Shown here one piece after another: positions 25,351 through 35,251 of a DNA stretch of 64,000 bases (its first letter is position 1; the number at the start of each line of letters is the position of its first letter). The translations under genes and the position numbers were made by a program. Source of the DNA: CALOAD01 sp942491415 (GTDB taxonomy: Bacteria; Cyanobacteriota; Vampirovibrionia; Gastranaerophilales; CALOAD01); assembly GCA_942491415.1 (NCBI GenBank), contig CALOAD010000014.1, forward strand, positions 663,765 to 727,764. The letters run 5' to 3'. The notes beneath the pieces are model-generated. The model did no database searches. It was not told the origin of the DNA and saw only the letters and a list, made by a program, of their open reading frames with translations.

Positions 25351-26708
25351 TATTTAAATTTACTCCTAATTCCCTCTTCTATCTCTTCAAATGCCATACA
25401 TCTGGAAGCTTTCAATAAAATCACACTATTTTGCTCTATATTTTCATTTAAAAATTCTACAACTTGCAAATTATTATCAAAAGTTTTCACTTTTATATTC
25501 GGATTTTTGACTTCCAATGCTGTTATTTTAGCTTTTTCACCCACTGTGATCAATTGATCTATTTTTTCATTATTAATAAACTCGCCTACTTCTTTATGAT
25601 ACAGTTTTTCTTCTTTTCCAAGCTCAGCCATATCACCGAAAATTAAAACCTTTTTTTTATTTTTATAACTATCCACAAATGATTTTACAGCAGCTTTTAC
25701 CGAATCCGGATTAGCATTATAACTATCATTTACAGCAATACAACCATTTTTCAGACTGATTATTTTCCCCCGCTCTCCAATTGGCTCATATTTTTTTAAA
25801 CCTGCCAAAATATTTTCATCAGAAACATCAAGTTGTTTAGCCGCATTAATAGCCGCTATAGCATTTAAAGCATTATATTCACCCGCTACGTTAAGTGAAT
25901 ATAATTTTTGATCATAAACAAAGGTCATTTCATTTTCAGACATTTGTTTAATGTCAATGTCTTTAGCCCCATAAAATATACTTTTGCCAAGCCAATCCAA
26001 TACTTTTTTTAATTCCTCAGAGTCATTTGCGATCAACAAACCATTCTTCTTCAAATATTTAACAATCTCCGACTTAGCTTTTGCAATATTTTCAACACTA
26101 CCAAGCCTTCCTATATGAGCCGTTCCAACATTGGTAATAATAGCAATATCAGGCTCTGAATACTTAGAAAGTATCTCAATTTCTCCCGAACCACGCATCC
26201 CCATTTCAAGCACCAAAACCTTTGTATCAAAAGGCATTGAAAGCATTGTCTGACACAATCCCACTTCATTATTATAATTTAACTTTGATTTGTGAGTTTT
26301 AAAAGAGTCACTAACTGCACTATATAGCATTTCCTTTGTTGTTGTTTTGCCACAACTACCTGTTATTGCTATCGTAAAAGGATTTACCTGATCTTTGTAA
26401 TATTTTGCAAGATTTAAATAAGCCTCAAGAGTATTTTCAACCACCACTACAATTTTAGAAGTTGGAAGATTTTTAACTTTTCCAAAGTATTCTTTTTCAA
26501 TAAAATATCCTGCACAACCTTTTTCCAATGCCGACTGAATAAAATTATGACCATCAAAATTCTCTCCTTTTAAAGGCAGATAAAGTTGACCTTCTCCTAT
26601 CGTCCTTGTATCAGTAGAAATGCTATATTTACCTTGTTTTTGACAACAAGAATCACTTTTTGTAACTGTAATTATATCGTTTATATCAAAATGCATTTTA
26701 TTGCTCAT
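25350..26708 (-). CDS. murF: MurF, UDP-MurNAc-tripeptide:D-Ala-D-Ala ligase
   Basis: A 452-residue cytoplasmic ligase, first gene of the mur operon. The N-domain shows STDTRTIGEGQLYLPLKGEN and DGHNFI. The ATP site is AITGSCGKTTTKEML, followed by NYNNEVGLCQTML, LEMGMRGSGEI, ITNVGTAHIGRLGS, and the C-domain NDSYNANPDSVKAAV and IFGDMAELG. No good ribosome site precedes the ATG at 26708, and an alternative ATG lies four codons later. The R2 repeat copy 1 begins 95 bases upstream. Confidence 0.96.
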   Translation of the reverse strand: MSNKMHFDINDIITVTKSDSCCQKQGKYSISTDTRTIGEGQLYLPLKGENFDGHNFIQSALEKGCAGYFIEKEYFGKVKNLPTSKIVVVVENTLEAYLNLAKYYKDQVNPFTIAITGSCGKTTTKEMLYSAVSDSFKTHKSKLNYNNEVGLCQTMLSMPFDTKVLVLEMGMRGSGEIEILSKYSEPDIAIITNVGTAHIGRLGSVENIAKAKSEIVKYLKKNGLLIANDSEELKKVLDWLGKSIFYGAKDIDIKQMSENEMTFVYDQKLYSLNVAGEYNALNAIAAINAAKQLDVSDENILAGLKKYEPIGERGKIISLKNGCIAVNDSYNANPDSVKAAVKSFVDSYKNKKKVLIFGDMAELGKEEKLYHKEVGEFINNEKIDQLITVGEKAKITALEVKNPNIKVKTFDNNLQVVEFLNENIEQNSVILLKASRCMAFEEIEEGIRSKFK

Positions 26709-26802
26709 TTAACTTTGAAAAAACAGTTTAAACCTAGTTTTATAATCACTGCTCTTACTTTTAATTTTACAGCAAATCATCATAGTGGGCAAAATTGTGA
26801 AT

Positions 26803-26931
26803 TATACCGATACAAAAAAATAATCAAGAAAATAAAACAATTTTGCAAGTCGATATGCGTAAGCAGAGAGCGACATTTTCAAAAAATGTGACTGCGTCAG
26901 ATTTTCCTGAAAACTAACTCATTTAGGTATA
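26803..26931. repeat. R2 repeat copy 1
   Basis: Starts TATACCGATACAAAAA and ends ATTTAGGTATA, so TATACC and GGTATA form short terminal inverted repeats. The core AAAATAAAACAATTTTGCAA, then GTCGATATGCGTAAGCAGAGAG, is shared with copies at 41627 and 60203. The distal part (GAAAACTAACTC) matches copy 3, but its hairpin partner has diverged. It lies in the divergent region between murF and the gene at 27033. Confidence 0.75.
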
Positions 26932-27032
26932 AATATTTAAAAATACAACTTTACGAATTTGGAAAAAATGACATTTTAGAATAAACTGATATTTAACACG
27001 TCATTATTTTCAGGTTAAAAAACAAAGTTTAA

Positions 27033-27737
27033 ATGAAAAAAATATTTTCCTCACTTTTAATATTTGGAGCTTTTCTCGTTATTGCGAACACTGCATCAGC
27101 GGATGAGATCATATTTTCACCGATAAACCTGGATGAAAATATTAAAAACCCTCTAAAAACAGGCATTCTAAATATGAATAATCCTAAGGTTTACAAACCT
27201 ACAAAACTTGTGCTTGGAGAAAAAGCAAAATTCAAAATCAAGGCAAAACCCGGTTTAAAAGCTCTTTTTATGGCATCTTTGGCTAATACCGGAACTAAAG
27301 TTTTTCACGGCAAAACCCTTCATCTGGGTCCGGTTTTTAATACTCAAGAACAAATTATCCCTGAGACAGGGGTTTTAGAACTTTTTGTTTCTGTTGTCGA
27401 TGATAAAAAATTAATAGGAGAAGAAATCTTTTTTGAAGTCTTATTATGGGAAAAAGACGATTATAGCGACATTACAAAAGCCCGAATAATTGGAGCAAAC
27501 GGAGCTGAAACAGACCGAAACTATATTTTCATAAAACCCCATCATTCTACCAGTTCAATTCCAGGATTTACCCCTGCGATACCAGGCGGAGGCAATGTAA
27601 TGGACACCATAGACTCAATAACAAAAGATGAAGAAGGTGAAAAGCTTTACGATATTCAATATACGCAGCAAAACACCCCTGCTGTAATAAGAAATTTACA
27701 CTCTGTAGAAATCCAAAAAAGCAAAAATGAAAAATAA
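27033..27737 (+). CDS. Exported protein of unknown function, coupled to a DUF4127 gene
   Basis: A 234-residue protein with a clear signal peptide (MKKIFSSLLIFGAFLVIANTASA, about 23 residues). The mature part is beta-rich (KLVLGEKAKFKIKAKPGLKA, VLELFVSVVDDKKLIGEEIF), like a periplasmic Ig-like or binding domain. Then come a Pro/Gly stretch (SSIPGFTPAIPGGGN) and a charged tail. No family recognised. Its last 11 bases overlap the DUF4127 gene, so the two are probably translated together. No strong ribosome site precedes ATG. Confidence 0.65.
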   Translation: MKKIFSSLLIFGAFLVIANTASADEIIFSPINLDENIKNPLKTGILNMNNPKVYKPTKLVLGEKAKFKIKAKPGLKALFMASLANTGTKVFHGKTLHLGPVFNTQEQIIPETGVLELFVSVVDDKKLIGEEIFFEVLLWEKDDYSDITKARIIGANGAETDRNYIFIKPHHSTSSIPGFTPAIPGGGNVMDTIDSITKDEEGEKLYDIQYTQQNTPAVIRNLHSVEIQKSKNEK

Positions 27738-29196
27738 GCTTAGTATCGCTTTAATACCCCTTGATAATAGACCTGTAAGCTATACACTACCTAAAGAAAT
27801 TGTTAGCTTAAATTCTTCAATACAATTGCATATCCCACCTAAAGAGCTTTTGGGAGCTTTGCAAAAAAGTGCAAATTCAGACAAAATTTTTTCGTGGCTA
27901 AAAAAACTTAAAAAAATTGATTTTATAATCTGCTCCTTAGATACACTCTTTTACGGAGGCTTAATTCCTTCCAGACGAAAGCCTTTAGACTTTTCAACCC
28001 TTGAAAACAGTCTTTTAAAGTTTCAAAATATCATCTCTTCTTTTGAAAACAAACCTAAAATCTTTGCATTCAGTAGTATTATGAGGATTTCAAACAACAA
28101 CATAAACGAAGAAGAGAAAGATTACTGGAGTCTTTACGGTAAAAACATTTTTGATTATTCATATTTTACTCACAAATCAAAACATTCAAACGATACTGCA
28201 ACCAAGGAAATCGCAGATAAACTTAAAAAAAATATCCCTATTGAAGTTTTATCAGATTATCTAAAAACAAGAAACAAAAATTTTAAATTCAATAAAAAAC
28301 TTTTGAGTTTAGTTGAATCTAAAATAATTGATTATTTAATTTATTCACAAGATGATACCGCTGAATACGGCTTTAACGTTGAAGAAGCAGAATCTTTGCA
28401 AAAACTTATAAACAAAAAAAATATTCAAAAAAAAACCTGTGTTAAAACAGGTGCCGATGAAATACTCTCAAATTTAATTTCAAAAGCTATAACAGAGTTT
28501 TATAACGAAAAAATATTTATAAAAGTTATTTGGAGCTATCCAAACAACACTAATCTCGTATCAAGATACGAAGATAAAACAATAAAAGAGGTTGTAAAAG
28601 ACCAAATAGAGATAAACGGCGCAACCCTGACAGAGAAGGAAGAAGAAGCCGATCTCATTTTATTTATTCACAATTTTTATAACACTCAAAACGATCTTGC
28701 ACTTGGAATCTTGAAAGAAAAAAGAGAATTAAAACCAATTAAAACAATTTTAAAGACTTTAAACACATCTAAAAAACCTGTATTAATAGCCGATATTGCA
28801 AATGCAAACGGGGCAGATAATTTACTTATTAAAGAACTTCTGAAAAATAATTTATTAAACAATGTTTATTCCTATTCAGGCTGGAACACATCCAGTAACA
28901 CACTGGGAAGCTGTATTGCAACAGGAATGAGCAAATACATAGCCCAAAAACAAAAAACTTTTGATAGTTTAAAAGCGCAACAACTGTTTTTAACCCGATT
29001 GCTTGATGACTGGGCATACCAAGCTAATGTCAGACAAATTTTAAGATCTAAAAAACCTGATGTCGACAATACAATGTTAAACACCTTAATGAAAGATTAC
29101 TACCGACTTTTAGCCTCAAATATCAACTATAACGACAAAGACCCCTCTTTTTCATTCCCATGGAACAGAACTTTTGAAATTGAAATAAACTTTTAA
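27727..29196 (+). CDS. DUF4127 family protein
   Basis: A 489-residue protein. The N-terminus (IALIPLDNRPVSYTLPKEIV) and DTLFYGGLIPSRRK are the family hallmarks. Other matching segments are IMRISNNN, DYLIYSQDDTAEYGF, TGADEILSNLI, VLIADIANANGADNLL, and YSGWNTSSNTLGSCIATGMS. The family is widespread in Firmicutes and related gut bacteria, but no reaction has been established as far as I know. No signal peptide is visible. It overlaps the exported-protein gene upstream by 11 bases. Confidence 0.88.
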   Translation: MKNKLSIALIPLDNRPVSYTLPKEIVSLNSSIQLHIPPKELLGALQKSANSDKIFSWLKKLKKIDFIICSLDTLFYGGLIPSRRKPLDFSTLENSLLKFQNIISSFENKPKIFAFSSIMRISNNNINEEEKDYWSLYGKNIFDYSYFTHKSKHSNDTATKEIADKLKKNIPIEVLSDYLKTRNKNFKFNKKLLSLVESKIIDYLIYSQDDTAEYGFNVEEAESLQKLINKKNIQKKTCVKTGADEILSNLISKAITEFYNEKIFIKVIWSYPNNTNLVSRYEDKTIKEVVKDQIEINGATLTEKEEEADLILFIHNFYNTQNDLALGILKEKRELKPIKTILKTLNTSKKPVLIADIANANGADNLLIKELLKNNLLNNVYSYSGWNTSSNTLGSCIATGMSKYIAQKQKTFDSLKAQQLFLTRLLDDWAYQANVRQILRSKKPDVDNTMLNTLMKDYYRLLASNINYNDKDPSFSFPWNRTFEIEINF

Positions 29197-29250
29197 AAAG
29201 TTTTTATTTTCTGTATATTATTTAAAGAATAGTCTTGAAATGATTTGAAT

Positions 29251-30522
29251 ATGTACTTTTTTTATAATTTAATTTTAATTTTCCTAAGCTTATTACTATC
29301 TCCTGTTATATTGATAGCTTTTATTGTAAAACCCAAATTCAGAGCAGGTTTTTGGCAAAAAATAGGATTTTACAAACCATCTGAAATTTCTTTTAAAGAA
29401 ACTAAAACAATCTGGATTCACGCCGTTTCAGTAGGCGAAGTAAATGCGGTTGAAACTTTTACTAAAAAACTCCGCAATGAATATCCCGATTTTAATATAG
29501 TACTTTCAACCGTAACTCGCACAGGACAACAAGTTGCAACAAATAAACTTACAAATTTTACCGATAAAATCATTTATTTTCCTTATGATTTTTTCTTTTC
29601 CGTCAAAAGTGCTTTAAACATAATCAAACCAGACCTTGTAATTATTGCCGAAACAGAAATTTGGCCCACATTTTCAAATGAAGTTAATAAAAAAAATATC
29701 CCTTTAATGATTATAAACGGTAGAATCTCTCCAAGCTCTTATAAAGGATACAAAAGATTTAAAGCTATATTTTCCAAGATTTTAAGCAACTATTCTTTAA
29801 TTTTGATGCAATCAAAAGAAGATAAAGACAGAATCGTAGATATTGGCTCTAATGAATCAAAAACAGAAGTTATGGGTAACTTAAAATATGATATCTCAGC
29901 AAATTTATCAACCGAGGAAATTGAAGTATTAAGCTCAAGCTTAAAAACAAAAGGGAAAACTATTTTAATTGCAGGCTCAACCCATGCCGGCGAAGACGAA
30001 ATAGTGCTAAACGTTTTTAAACAACTAAAAAGCACTCATTCTAATCTAAAACTTTTATTAGCCCCAAGACACCCCGAGCGTAATGAAAGTGTTTTTGAAT
30101 TGATGTTGAAAACAGGTCTTAATTGCGGAAAAAGAAAAAGCAGTGACAATTTTGAGCAAAACGACATTATAATGCTTGATACAATGGGTGAATTAGGAAA
30201 TATATATTCAATAGCTAAAATAGCTTTTATCGGCGGAAGTTTCTCGGGTACAGGTGGACATAATCCTCTTGAAGCCGCTATTTATAATGTACCTACGATA
30301 TCAGGTCCAACTATTTTTAATTTTAAAGATGTGTACAAATTTTTAACACAAGCAAAAGCCTCTATTATTGCAAATAATGAAAAAGAGCTGGTTGAGACGC
30401 TGGAAATGTTATTATCAAACGACTTGAAGTATAAAACCTGTAGCGAAGCCTGCAAGACTATATTCGAACAAAACAGCGGCGCTTTAAGCTACTCTATAGA
30501 AAAGCTAAAAGCATTTCTATAA
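29251..30522 (+). CDS. kdtA: Kdo transferase (WaaA/KdtA)
   Basis: A 423-residue membrane-anchored GT-B glycosyltransferase that adds Kdo to lipid A precursor. The ATG at 29251 is preferred to a TTG two codons earlier. An N-terminal hydrophobic anchor (about 5-25) is followed by IWIHAVSVGEVNAVETF, VIIAETEIWPTFSNE with the catalytic Glu region, IAGSTHAGEDEIVLNVF, LLLAPRHPERNE, and FIGGSFSGTGGHNPLEAA. Its presence means the cell makes Kdo-containing LPS. It converges with murI, with 12 bases between stops. Confidence 0.94.
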   Translation: MYFFYNLILIFLSLLLSPVILIAFIVKPKFRAGFWQKIGFYKPSEISFKETKTIWIHAVSVGEVNAVETFTKKLRNEYPDFNIVLSTVTRTGQQVATNKLTNFTDKIIYFPYDFFFSVKSALNIIKPDLVIIAETEIWPTFSNEVNKKNIPLMIINGRISPSSYKGYKRFKAIFSKILSNYSLILMQSKEDKDRIVDIGSNESKTEVMGNLKYDISANLSTEEIEVLSSSLKTKGKTILIAGSTHAGEDEIVLNVFKQLKSTHSNLKLLLAPRHPERNESVFELMLKTGLNCGKRKSSDNFEQNDIIMLDTMGELGNIYSIAKIAFIGGSFSGTGGHNPLEAAIYNVPTISGPTIFNFKDVYKFLTQAKASIIANNEKELVETLEMLLSNDLKYKTCSEACKTIFEQNSGALSYSIEKLKAFL

Positions 30523-30534
30523 CGAGATTATAAC

Positions 30535-31326
30535 CTAATCTGTCAAATCGGTCTTTTGAACAAACTCACAACCCGAATAAAATAATCGGGCATTTTTAAT
30601 GAATTTTTCAGGATTTGAACTTACAAAATAATATTTAGATCCTTTTATAGAATTCGATATAAGATCTTTTTCTTTTAAATCATTCTCAACAAAATCCGTT
30701 AAAAACACAGCCGGATCTATCAGCTGAACATGCTCAGGAGCTACTTCCTTTATCAAATCAGCCAAAAAAGGATAATGAGTACACCCAAAAACTATATGTT
30801 CAACATCCTGTTCTATAAGTTTTTTAACATATTTTTCAACTAAACCTCTAGAGGATGCTTCATCTATTAAACCATTTTCAACTATTTCAACCCATCCGGG
30901 ACATTCAACTTGAAAAACCTCACAATCACAAGAACTTTTTAGAATATTATTTTTATAAGCATCCGCCTTGACTGTGGCTGATGTGGCTAAAACCCCTATT
31001 CGAGACTGTTTTGCCGCAAAAAATTGCGAGGCTGGTTTTATAAGTCCATATACAGGAAAATCATACTCATCTTGAACAATATCCAAAGTAATTGCAGAAC
31101 TTGTATTACAAGCCATAAGTACTGCTTTTACATTTTTTCTTTTAAACCAATCTAAAATCTCCCGAGAATAACCTATCAGCTCCTCTTCATTTTTTTCGCC
31201 ATAAGGAACCCTTGCCGTATCGCCAAAGTAAATATAATCTTCATTCGGAAGCCTTTGAGCTATTTCCTTTAATACACTCAATCCCCCTACTCCTGAATCA
31301 AAAATGCCTATAGGATTATTTTTCAT
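30535..31326 (-). CDS. murI: Glutamate racemase
   Basis: A 263-residue cofactor-independent racemase supplying D-Glu for MurD. Conserved features: IGIFDSGVGGLSVLKEI, YFGDTARVPYGEK, catalytic Cys in MACNTSSA (about 72), and the second catalytic Cys in FGCTHYPFL (about 183). Length is typical. It starts 11 bases after the amidase stop, so the two wall genes form an operon. Confidence 0.96.
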   Translation of the reverse strand: MKNNPIGIFDSGVGGLSVLKEIAQRLPNEDYIYFGDTARVPYGEKNEEELIGYSREILDWFKRKNVKAVLMACNTSSAITLDIVQDEYDFPVYGLIKPASQFFAAKQSRIGVLATSATVKADAYKNNILKSSCDCEVFQVECPGWVEIVENGLIDEASSRGLVEKYVKKLIEQDVEHIVFGCTHYPFLADLIKEVAPEHVQLIDPAVFLTDFVENDLKEKDLISNSIKGSKYYFVSSNPEKFIKNARLFYSGCEFVQKTDLTD

Positions 31327-31337
31327 TTATTCTCGTT

Positions 31338-33257
31338 CTACCTTCTACGTGTTTTGCTTAAATACATCAAAATACCATTGCTTATAGCTCTAGCCGTATC
31401 TTCTTTACGTTCGTTGGTTATAAGTTGATATCTTTCTTTTTGATTTGAAATGAAACCTGTTTCAATTAAAACAGCAGGTGCTGATGTACGATATATAACA
31501 TAAAATCTTGATTTAAAAAGACCTCTATCAGGCGAATTTATCGAAGAAGCTAAATACCTGTGCATTACTCTTGCAAGTTTTAACCCTCTTCCTCCGTACC
31601 AATGAGTTTCAAGCCCTCTTATATACGGTTTACGACTTGAATTTACGTGAATACTAACAAAAGCATCAGGTTTTTTATTATTTGCGATTTCAACTCTTTT
31701 CTTCAAAGAAACCGTACTATCATTATATCTGGTCATAATAACGTGAACACCTGCATCTGTAAGGTATTTGTGAACTCGCTTTGTTATATCAAGAACAATA
31801 TCTTTTTCATTTATACCGGCTCTGCTGGCTCCCGTATCATAACCACCGTGACCGGCATCAAGAACAACTTTTCGATTCTTTCCAATAACTACATTTACAA
31901 CAGGCACAAGCCCACCCGTTATATTCAAATCAATAGTTTTGCCATCTAAGCTTATTTTAGTTTCAACTTTTGATGTTTTTTTAAGAGCCAAAGACCATTT
32001 TGTAAGGTTTTTATCCTGCTCACTTTCTTCTATTTCAAATCCTTCAAACTGTCTTGTAGTTTTTATTTCAGAAATAGTTTTATCATCAGGTTTTTCAAGG
32101 TTATAAAACTCAAAAATCAATCTATCATAATATCTACGAACATTATGTATGATAGGAGTTGAAGAAACTATTTGAACGTTAGTTTTTCGATTGTTAACCT
32201 GTTTTACAACAACCTTTTCAACCTTTGCAAGATTTTCACTATCACTAAATTCTGACACCTCAATATTATCTTCTTTTGCAATGATCAAAGATTGAGCATC
32301 AGGAGACAATACACTTTTATACTTTTCAGCCTCGGGACTATTTATAACAATCCTTACTGTTTTATTTTCAAAACGTCCTGTTTTAACTTTATCAACATCT
32401 TGCAATTCAAAACTTTGAAGCAAATCCTTTGATAATGCTAATGATTCAGGAAGATCAAAAACTATTCGTTTTGGCTCATCAAGTATAAAAGGTTTTTTTA
32501 GTGAAAGAAACCCCACTCCACTTATTTTTAGTTTCGTCTTATCAGCATTAATTTTTGTTATTACATAATTTGATTTAGTTAAAAAATCTTTTATTTTAGG
32601 ATCTTCATCCGCTTCCCTACTAGATACATCCTGTGTCTCTTGCACTGTTTCCTCTTGAGCCTCAGGTGATTCTTCAAGCTCAAACTCCACAGCTTTTTCT
32701 TCTTTTTTTTGTTCAAGCGACTCTTGCGAATCTTTAATTTTTTCCTCTTCCGTAATAACTTTTACAATTTTAGAAACAGGCTCATCATCACTTGTCGCCA
32801 AATTTTGATCTTTATATACAACGTTTTTATTTTTTAATGTCGGTGTTAACTTTTTTAATCTAAATATCACAGAATTATGATATTTTATTACCTTTATATT
32901 TTTCAAGTCCTGAGGGGTTTTTGCCGTAAAAACAATCCTTACTATATTAGGATTATTATCAAACTGAGCCGTTCTTATGCTTGTAATACCAATACCTTTA
33001 GGTTCTATATTAAAAGTTTTTCCCGGAAATAAACATCCGTGAACATCCATAAAAGCCCTATCAGGATTACTTAACAAACCTGTATTAATAATCAAATTTT
33101 GACTCGGTGAATTTCCATTAATAATAAAAGCACTGGAAGAGTCATCCAATCCAATATCTTTAATTACAAAATTTTCCACTCCCTGAGCGCAAAGACTCAA
33201 AGTTATAGACAAAAATATTACTAATATAAAAGTTTTTATTTGAAAAATTCTTTGCAT
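31338..33257 (-). CDS. Secreted N-acetylmuramoyl-L-alanine amidase with AMIN-like domains
   Basis: A 639-residue exported zinc amidase. The ATG at 33257 starts a good signal peptide (QRIFQIKTFILVIFLSITL...), with GGGGA close upstream; an ATG 12 codons earlier is possible. The N-terminal half holds two or three AMIN-like beta domains (about 20-135, 235-335 and perhaps 345-450), with an acidic, Glu-rich linker (about 160-215). The C-terminal Amidase_3 domain has zinc ligands in VVLDAGHGGYDTGA, INEKDIV, SIHVNSS and the catalytic Glu in LIETGFISN. AmiC-type enzymes split daughter cells at the septum, guided by AMIN domains. It is co-transcribed with murI. Confidence 0.9.
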   Translation of the reverse strand: MQRIFQIKTFILVIFLSITLSLCAQGVENFVIKDIGLDDSSSAFIINGNSPSQNLIINTGLLSNPDRAFMDVHGCLFPGKTFNIEPKGIGITSIRTAQFDNNPNIVRIVFTAKTPQDLKNIKVIKYHNSVIFRLKKLTPTLKNKNVVYKDQNLATSDDEPVSKIVKVITEEEKIKDSQESLEQKKEEKAVEFELEESPEAQEETVQETQDVSSREADEDPKIKDFLTKSNYVITKINADKTKLKISGVGFLSLKKPFILDEPKRIVFDLPESLALSKDLLQSFELQDVDKVKTGRFENKTVRIVINSPEAEKYKSVLSPDAQSLIIAKEDNIEVSEFSDSENLAKVEKVVVKQVNNRKTNVQIVSSTPIIHNVRRYYDRLIFEFYNLEKPDDKTISEIKTTRQFEGFEIEESEQDKNLTKWSLALKKTSKVETKISLDGKTIDLNITGGLVPVVNVVIGKNRKVVLDAGHGGYDTGASRAGINEKDIVLDITKRVHKYLTDAGVHVIMTRYNDSTVSLKKRVEIANNKKPDAFVSIHVNSSRKPYIRGLETHWYGGRGLKLARVMHRYLASSINSPDRGLFKSRFYVIYRTSAPAVLIETGFISNQKERYQLITNERKEDTARAISNGILMYLSKTRRR

Positions 33258-33293
33258 ATTCCCCAGCAAACTTATAATACTTATCCAAATCAT

Positions 33294-33641
33294 AATGCTT
33301 AGTTAAGATATTTCTTCTTCTAATATAATGCATTATTTTTATTTATAAAATCAAAACTGTTTTACTATGAATTGATTGTATAATCAAAGCATAACAGTGG
33401 ATATCTAATATCCGCAAATACTTAAAATTTCTTCAACTAGAAATTTTGACAACTTTGTTAAAAAATCAACGGGCAGTTCAAATCATCAAGCAGATTAAAG
33501 CCCTACCATTAGTAGCTTTTGATGTTATAAAAATTAATTAGCGACTCAATTGAAATCAATGTTTTTTACAAAGTTAAAAATCCCAAGCCTCACAATAGTC
33601 TTATGTTATAATTAGCGTGAGGTAAAAAACAAGGCAACAAA
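33294..33641. other. Non-coding interval between amidase gene and 33642 gene
   Basis: 348 bases without a convincing gene. It holds two small hairpins (GGATAT/ATATCC near 33399-33413 and AAAATTTCT/AGAAATTTT at 33424-33447). A TATAAT box at 33607-33612 is probably the -10 of the gene at 33642. Nothing else was recognised. Confidence 0.5.
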
Positions 33642-34007
33642 ATGAACCAAGATAGTGAATATAAAAGATGGTACGATTTTGACTCTAAAATGGCATTAGC
33701 TATTAATAAAACAAAAAAACTTTCAAATATTGACCAAGAAGCCCTTGCGGAAAGCATTATAGCCTTTATAAATATTCTTAGAGAAAGCAAAGAAACTGTC
33801 GAACCCGAAGAAATTCTAAGTCTCGGCAAAGATAGAGTTTTAGGGCTTTTTAAATCCAGTGACAAAAAAAGATGGTACGATGATAAACCACTTTTAAAAA
33901 ATGCGATGTCAATGCTATCAACCCTCCCTGCCAGCGATGTTAGAAAAGTTGCCGAAGGCATTTTACAAGCTGTTGAACAAATCGAAGAGCATAATCAACC
34001 CAATTAA
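33642..34007 (+). CDS. Conserved-looking protein of unknown function, 121 residues
   Basis: AAGG lies 8 bases before ATG and a TATAAT box lies about 30 bases upstream. The protein is helical and carries the same KRWYD motif twice (residues about 8-12 and about 76-80). Each is followed by a similar helix (SKMALAIN, KPLLKNAMSML), which suggests an internal duplication. No signal peptide or catalytic motif. Its stop overlaps the tsaB stop by four bases on the opposite strand. Family not recognised. Confidence 0.6.
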   Translation: MNQDSEYKRWYDFDSKMALAINKTKKLSNIDQEALAESIIAFINILRESKETVEPEEILSLGKDRVLGLFKSSDKKRWYDDKPLLKNAMSMLSTLPASDVRKVAEGILQAVEQIEEHNQPN

Positions 34008-34681
34008 ACTTGAACTTTTTTAGGCATTGAAATTGGTGGTGGCTGAATATACAAAGGCTTGCAATAATTCCAATTATACTCACCTTTTGAGGCTTTTTCA
34101 AGATATTTAAAAGTCAAACTTGCAAGATTCAATCCAAAATCAAAATCACTATTTTGATAATTTATGCAATTAACCGATTTATCATTCAATAGTATTTCCA
34201 TTTTTTTATCTGCAATTACAAAATAATCATCTTTAGCCATCTCAAGAGCTTCTTCTAAGTCTAAAGCCCGAGGGCTGAGTTTTATTTCAAGATCGCTTGA
34301 ATATATGGAAACATAAGCTTTTTGTTTTCTCGCATCTAAAATAACTATAGAATTTTTTTCTGTTTTATTTATGCCGGCAATTATCTCAAGTGAAGGAATC
34401 CCAACTACAGGAATATCAAGAGATTGCCCCATAACCCTCGCAACCGTAAGACACGCTCTTATTCCCGTAAAACTTCCGGGACCTATATTCACTCCTACAG
34501 CTTGAATATCTTGCATTGTAAGATTATTTTTTTGTAAAATCTCTGCAATTGTAGGAATCAAACACGCCGAATGATATCTATCAGCTGTATTCTCAATCAT
34601 TTTAGATATTAAAACTTTCCCTTTTTCAGAAAGTGTTAAATACATTTTATCCAAACATGTATCAAAAGTTATTATTCTCAT
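34004..34681 (-). CDS. tsaB: TsaB, tRNA threonylcarbamoyladenosine (t6A) synthesis factor
   Basis: A 225-residue ASKHA-fold protein that scaffolds TsaD and TsaE in the tRNA t6A pathway. Recognised by IITFDTCLDKMYLTL, HSACLIPTIAEIL, and the strongly conserved GVNIGPGSFTGIRACLTVAR, then PVVGIPSLEIIAG. It starts 1 base after the tsaE stop, the usual tsaE-tsaB pairing. TsaD is not in the window. Confidence 0.93.
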   Translation of the reverse strand: MRIITFDTCLDKMYLTLSEKGKVLISKMIENTADRYHSACLIPTIAEILQKNNLTMQDIQAVGVNIGPGSFTGIRACLTVARVMGQSLDIPVVGIPSLEIIAGINKTEKNSIVILDARKQKAYVSIYSSDLEIKLSPRALDLEEALEMAKDDYFVIADKKMEILLNDKSVNCINYQNSDFDFGLNLASLTFKYLEKASKGEYNWNYCKPLYIQPPPISMPKKVQV

Positions 34682-34682
34682 C

Positions 34683-35180
34683 TCAATTGTTTTTCCTTTT
34701 CGTAAAGCTTTTAATATCTTCTAATATTATTTTGCTTTTTGCTCCAAAACTATTAAAAACAAAATTTCTCTCAAAATCGCCTACATAATCAATTTGAAGC
34801 TCAATACGATCTTCAGGAAGTTCTTCTTTATCAAACTGTGCCCACTCAACAAAAGCTAAAGCATTATCAACCGTGGTATATTCGATAATTTCATCTATAA
34901 CAGTCTGAACACCTTCTTTTTCAAGCCTGTAAAGATCAAAATGATACACAGGAAGCTTACCTGAATGATATTCGTTTAAAATAACGAAACTTGGACTAGT
35001 TACTTTTTCTGTTATATCAAGATATTTAGCAATACTTTTCACCAAGGTAGTCTTACCTGAACCAATATCACCATATAAACAAAACAAACCACCTTGGTTT
35101 ATAACACTTTTGGCAATTATCTCAGCTATATTATCTGTATCTTCAAGATTTTTTGCTATTATTTTAAACTTTTCACCCAT
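34683..35180 (-). CDS. tsaE: TsaE, ATPase of t6A tRNA modification
   Basis: A 165-residue P-loop ATPase with Walker A LYGDIGSGKTTLVKSIAK, the VTSPSFVILNEYHSG motif, YHFDLYRLEKEG and VEWAQF. These are all hallmarks of TsaE (YjeE). It is the first gene of the tsaE-tsaB operon. The R1 element begins 71 bases upstream of its start. Confidence 0.94.
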   Translation of the reverse strand: MGEKFKIIAKNLEDTDNIAEIIAKSVINQGGLFCLYGDIGSGKTTLVKSIAKYLDITEKVTSPSFVILNEYHSGKLPVYHFDLYRLEKEGVQTVIDEIIEYTTVDNALAFVEWAQFDKEELPEDRIELQIDYVGDFERNFVFNSFGAKSKIILEDIKSFTKRKNN

Positions 35181-35251
35181 AAATAAATATTACCATGAAA
35201 CTCTTGCTGCTCTGTAAAAAACACTTAAAAATTTAGCAGTTATTACAACTC

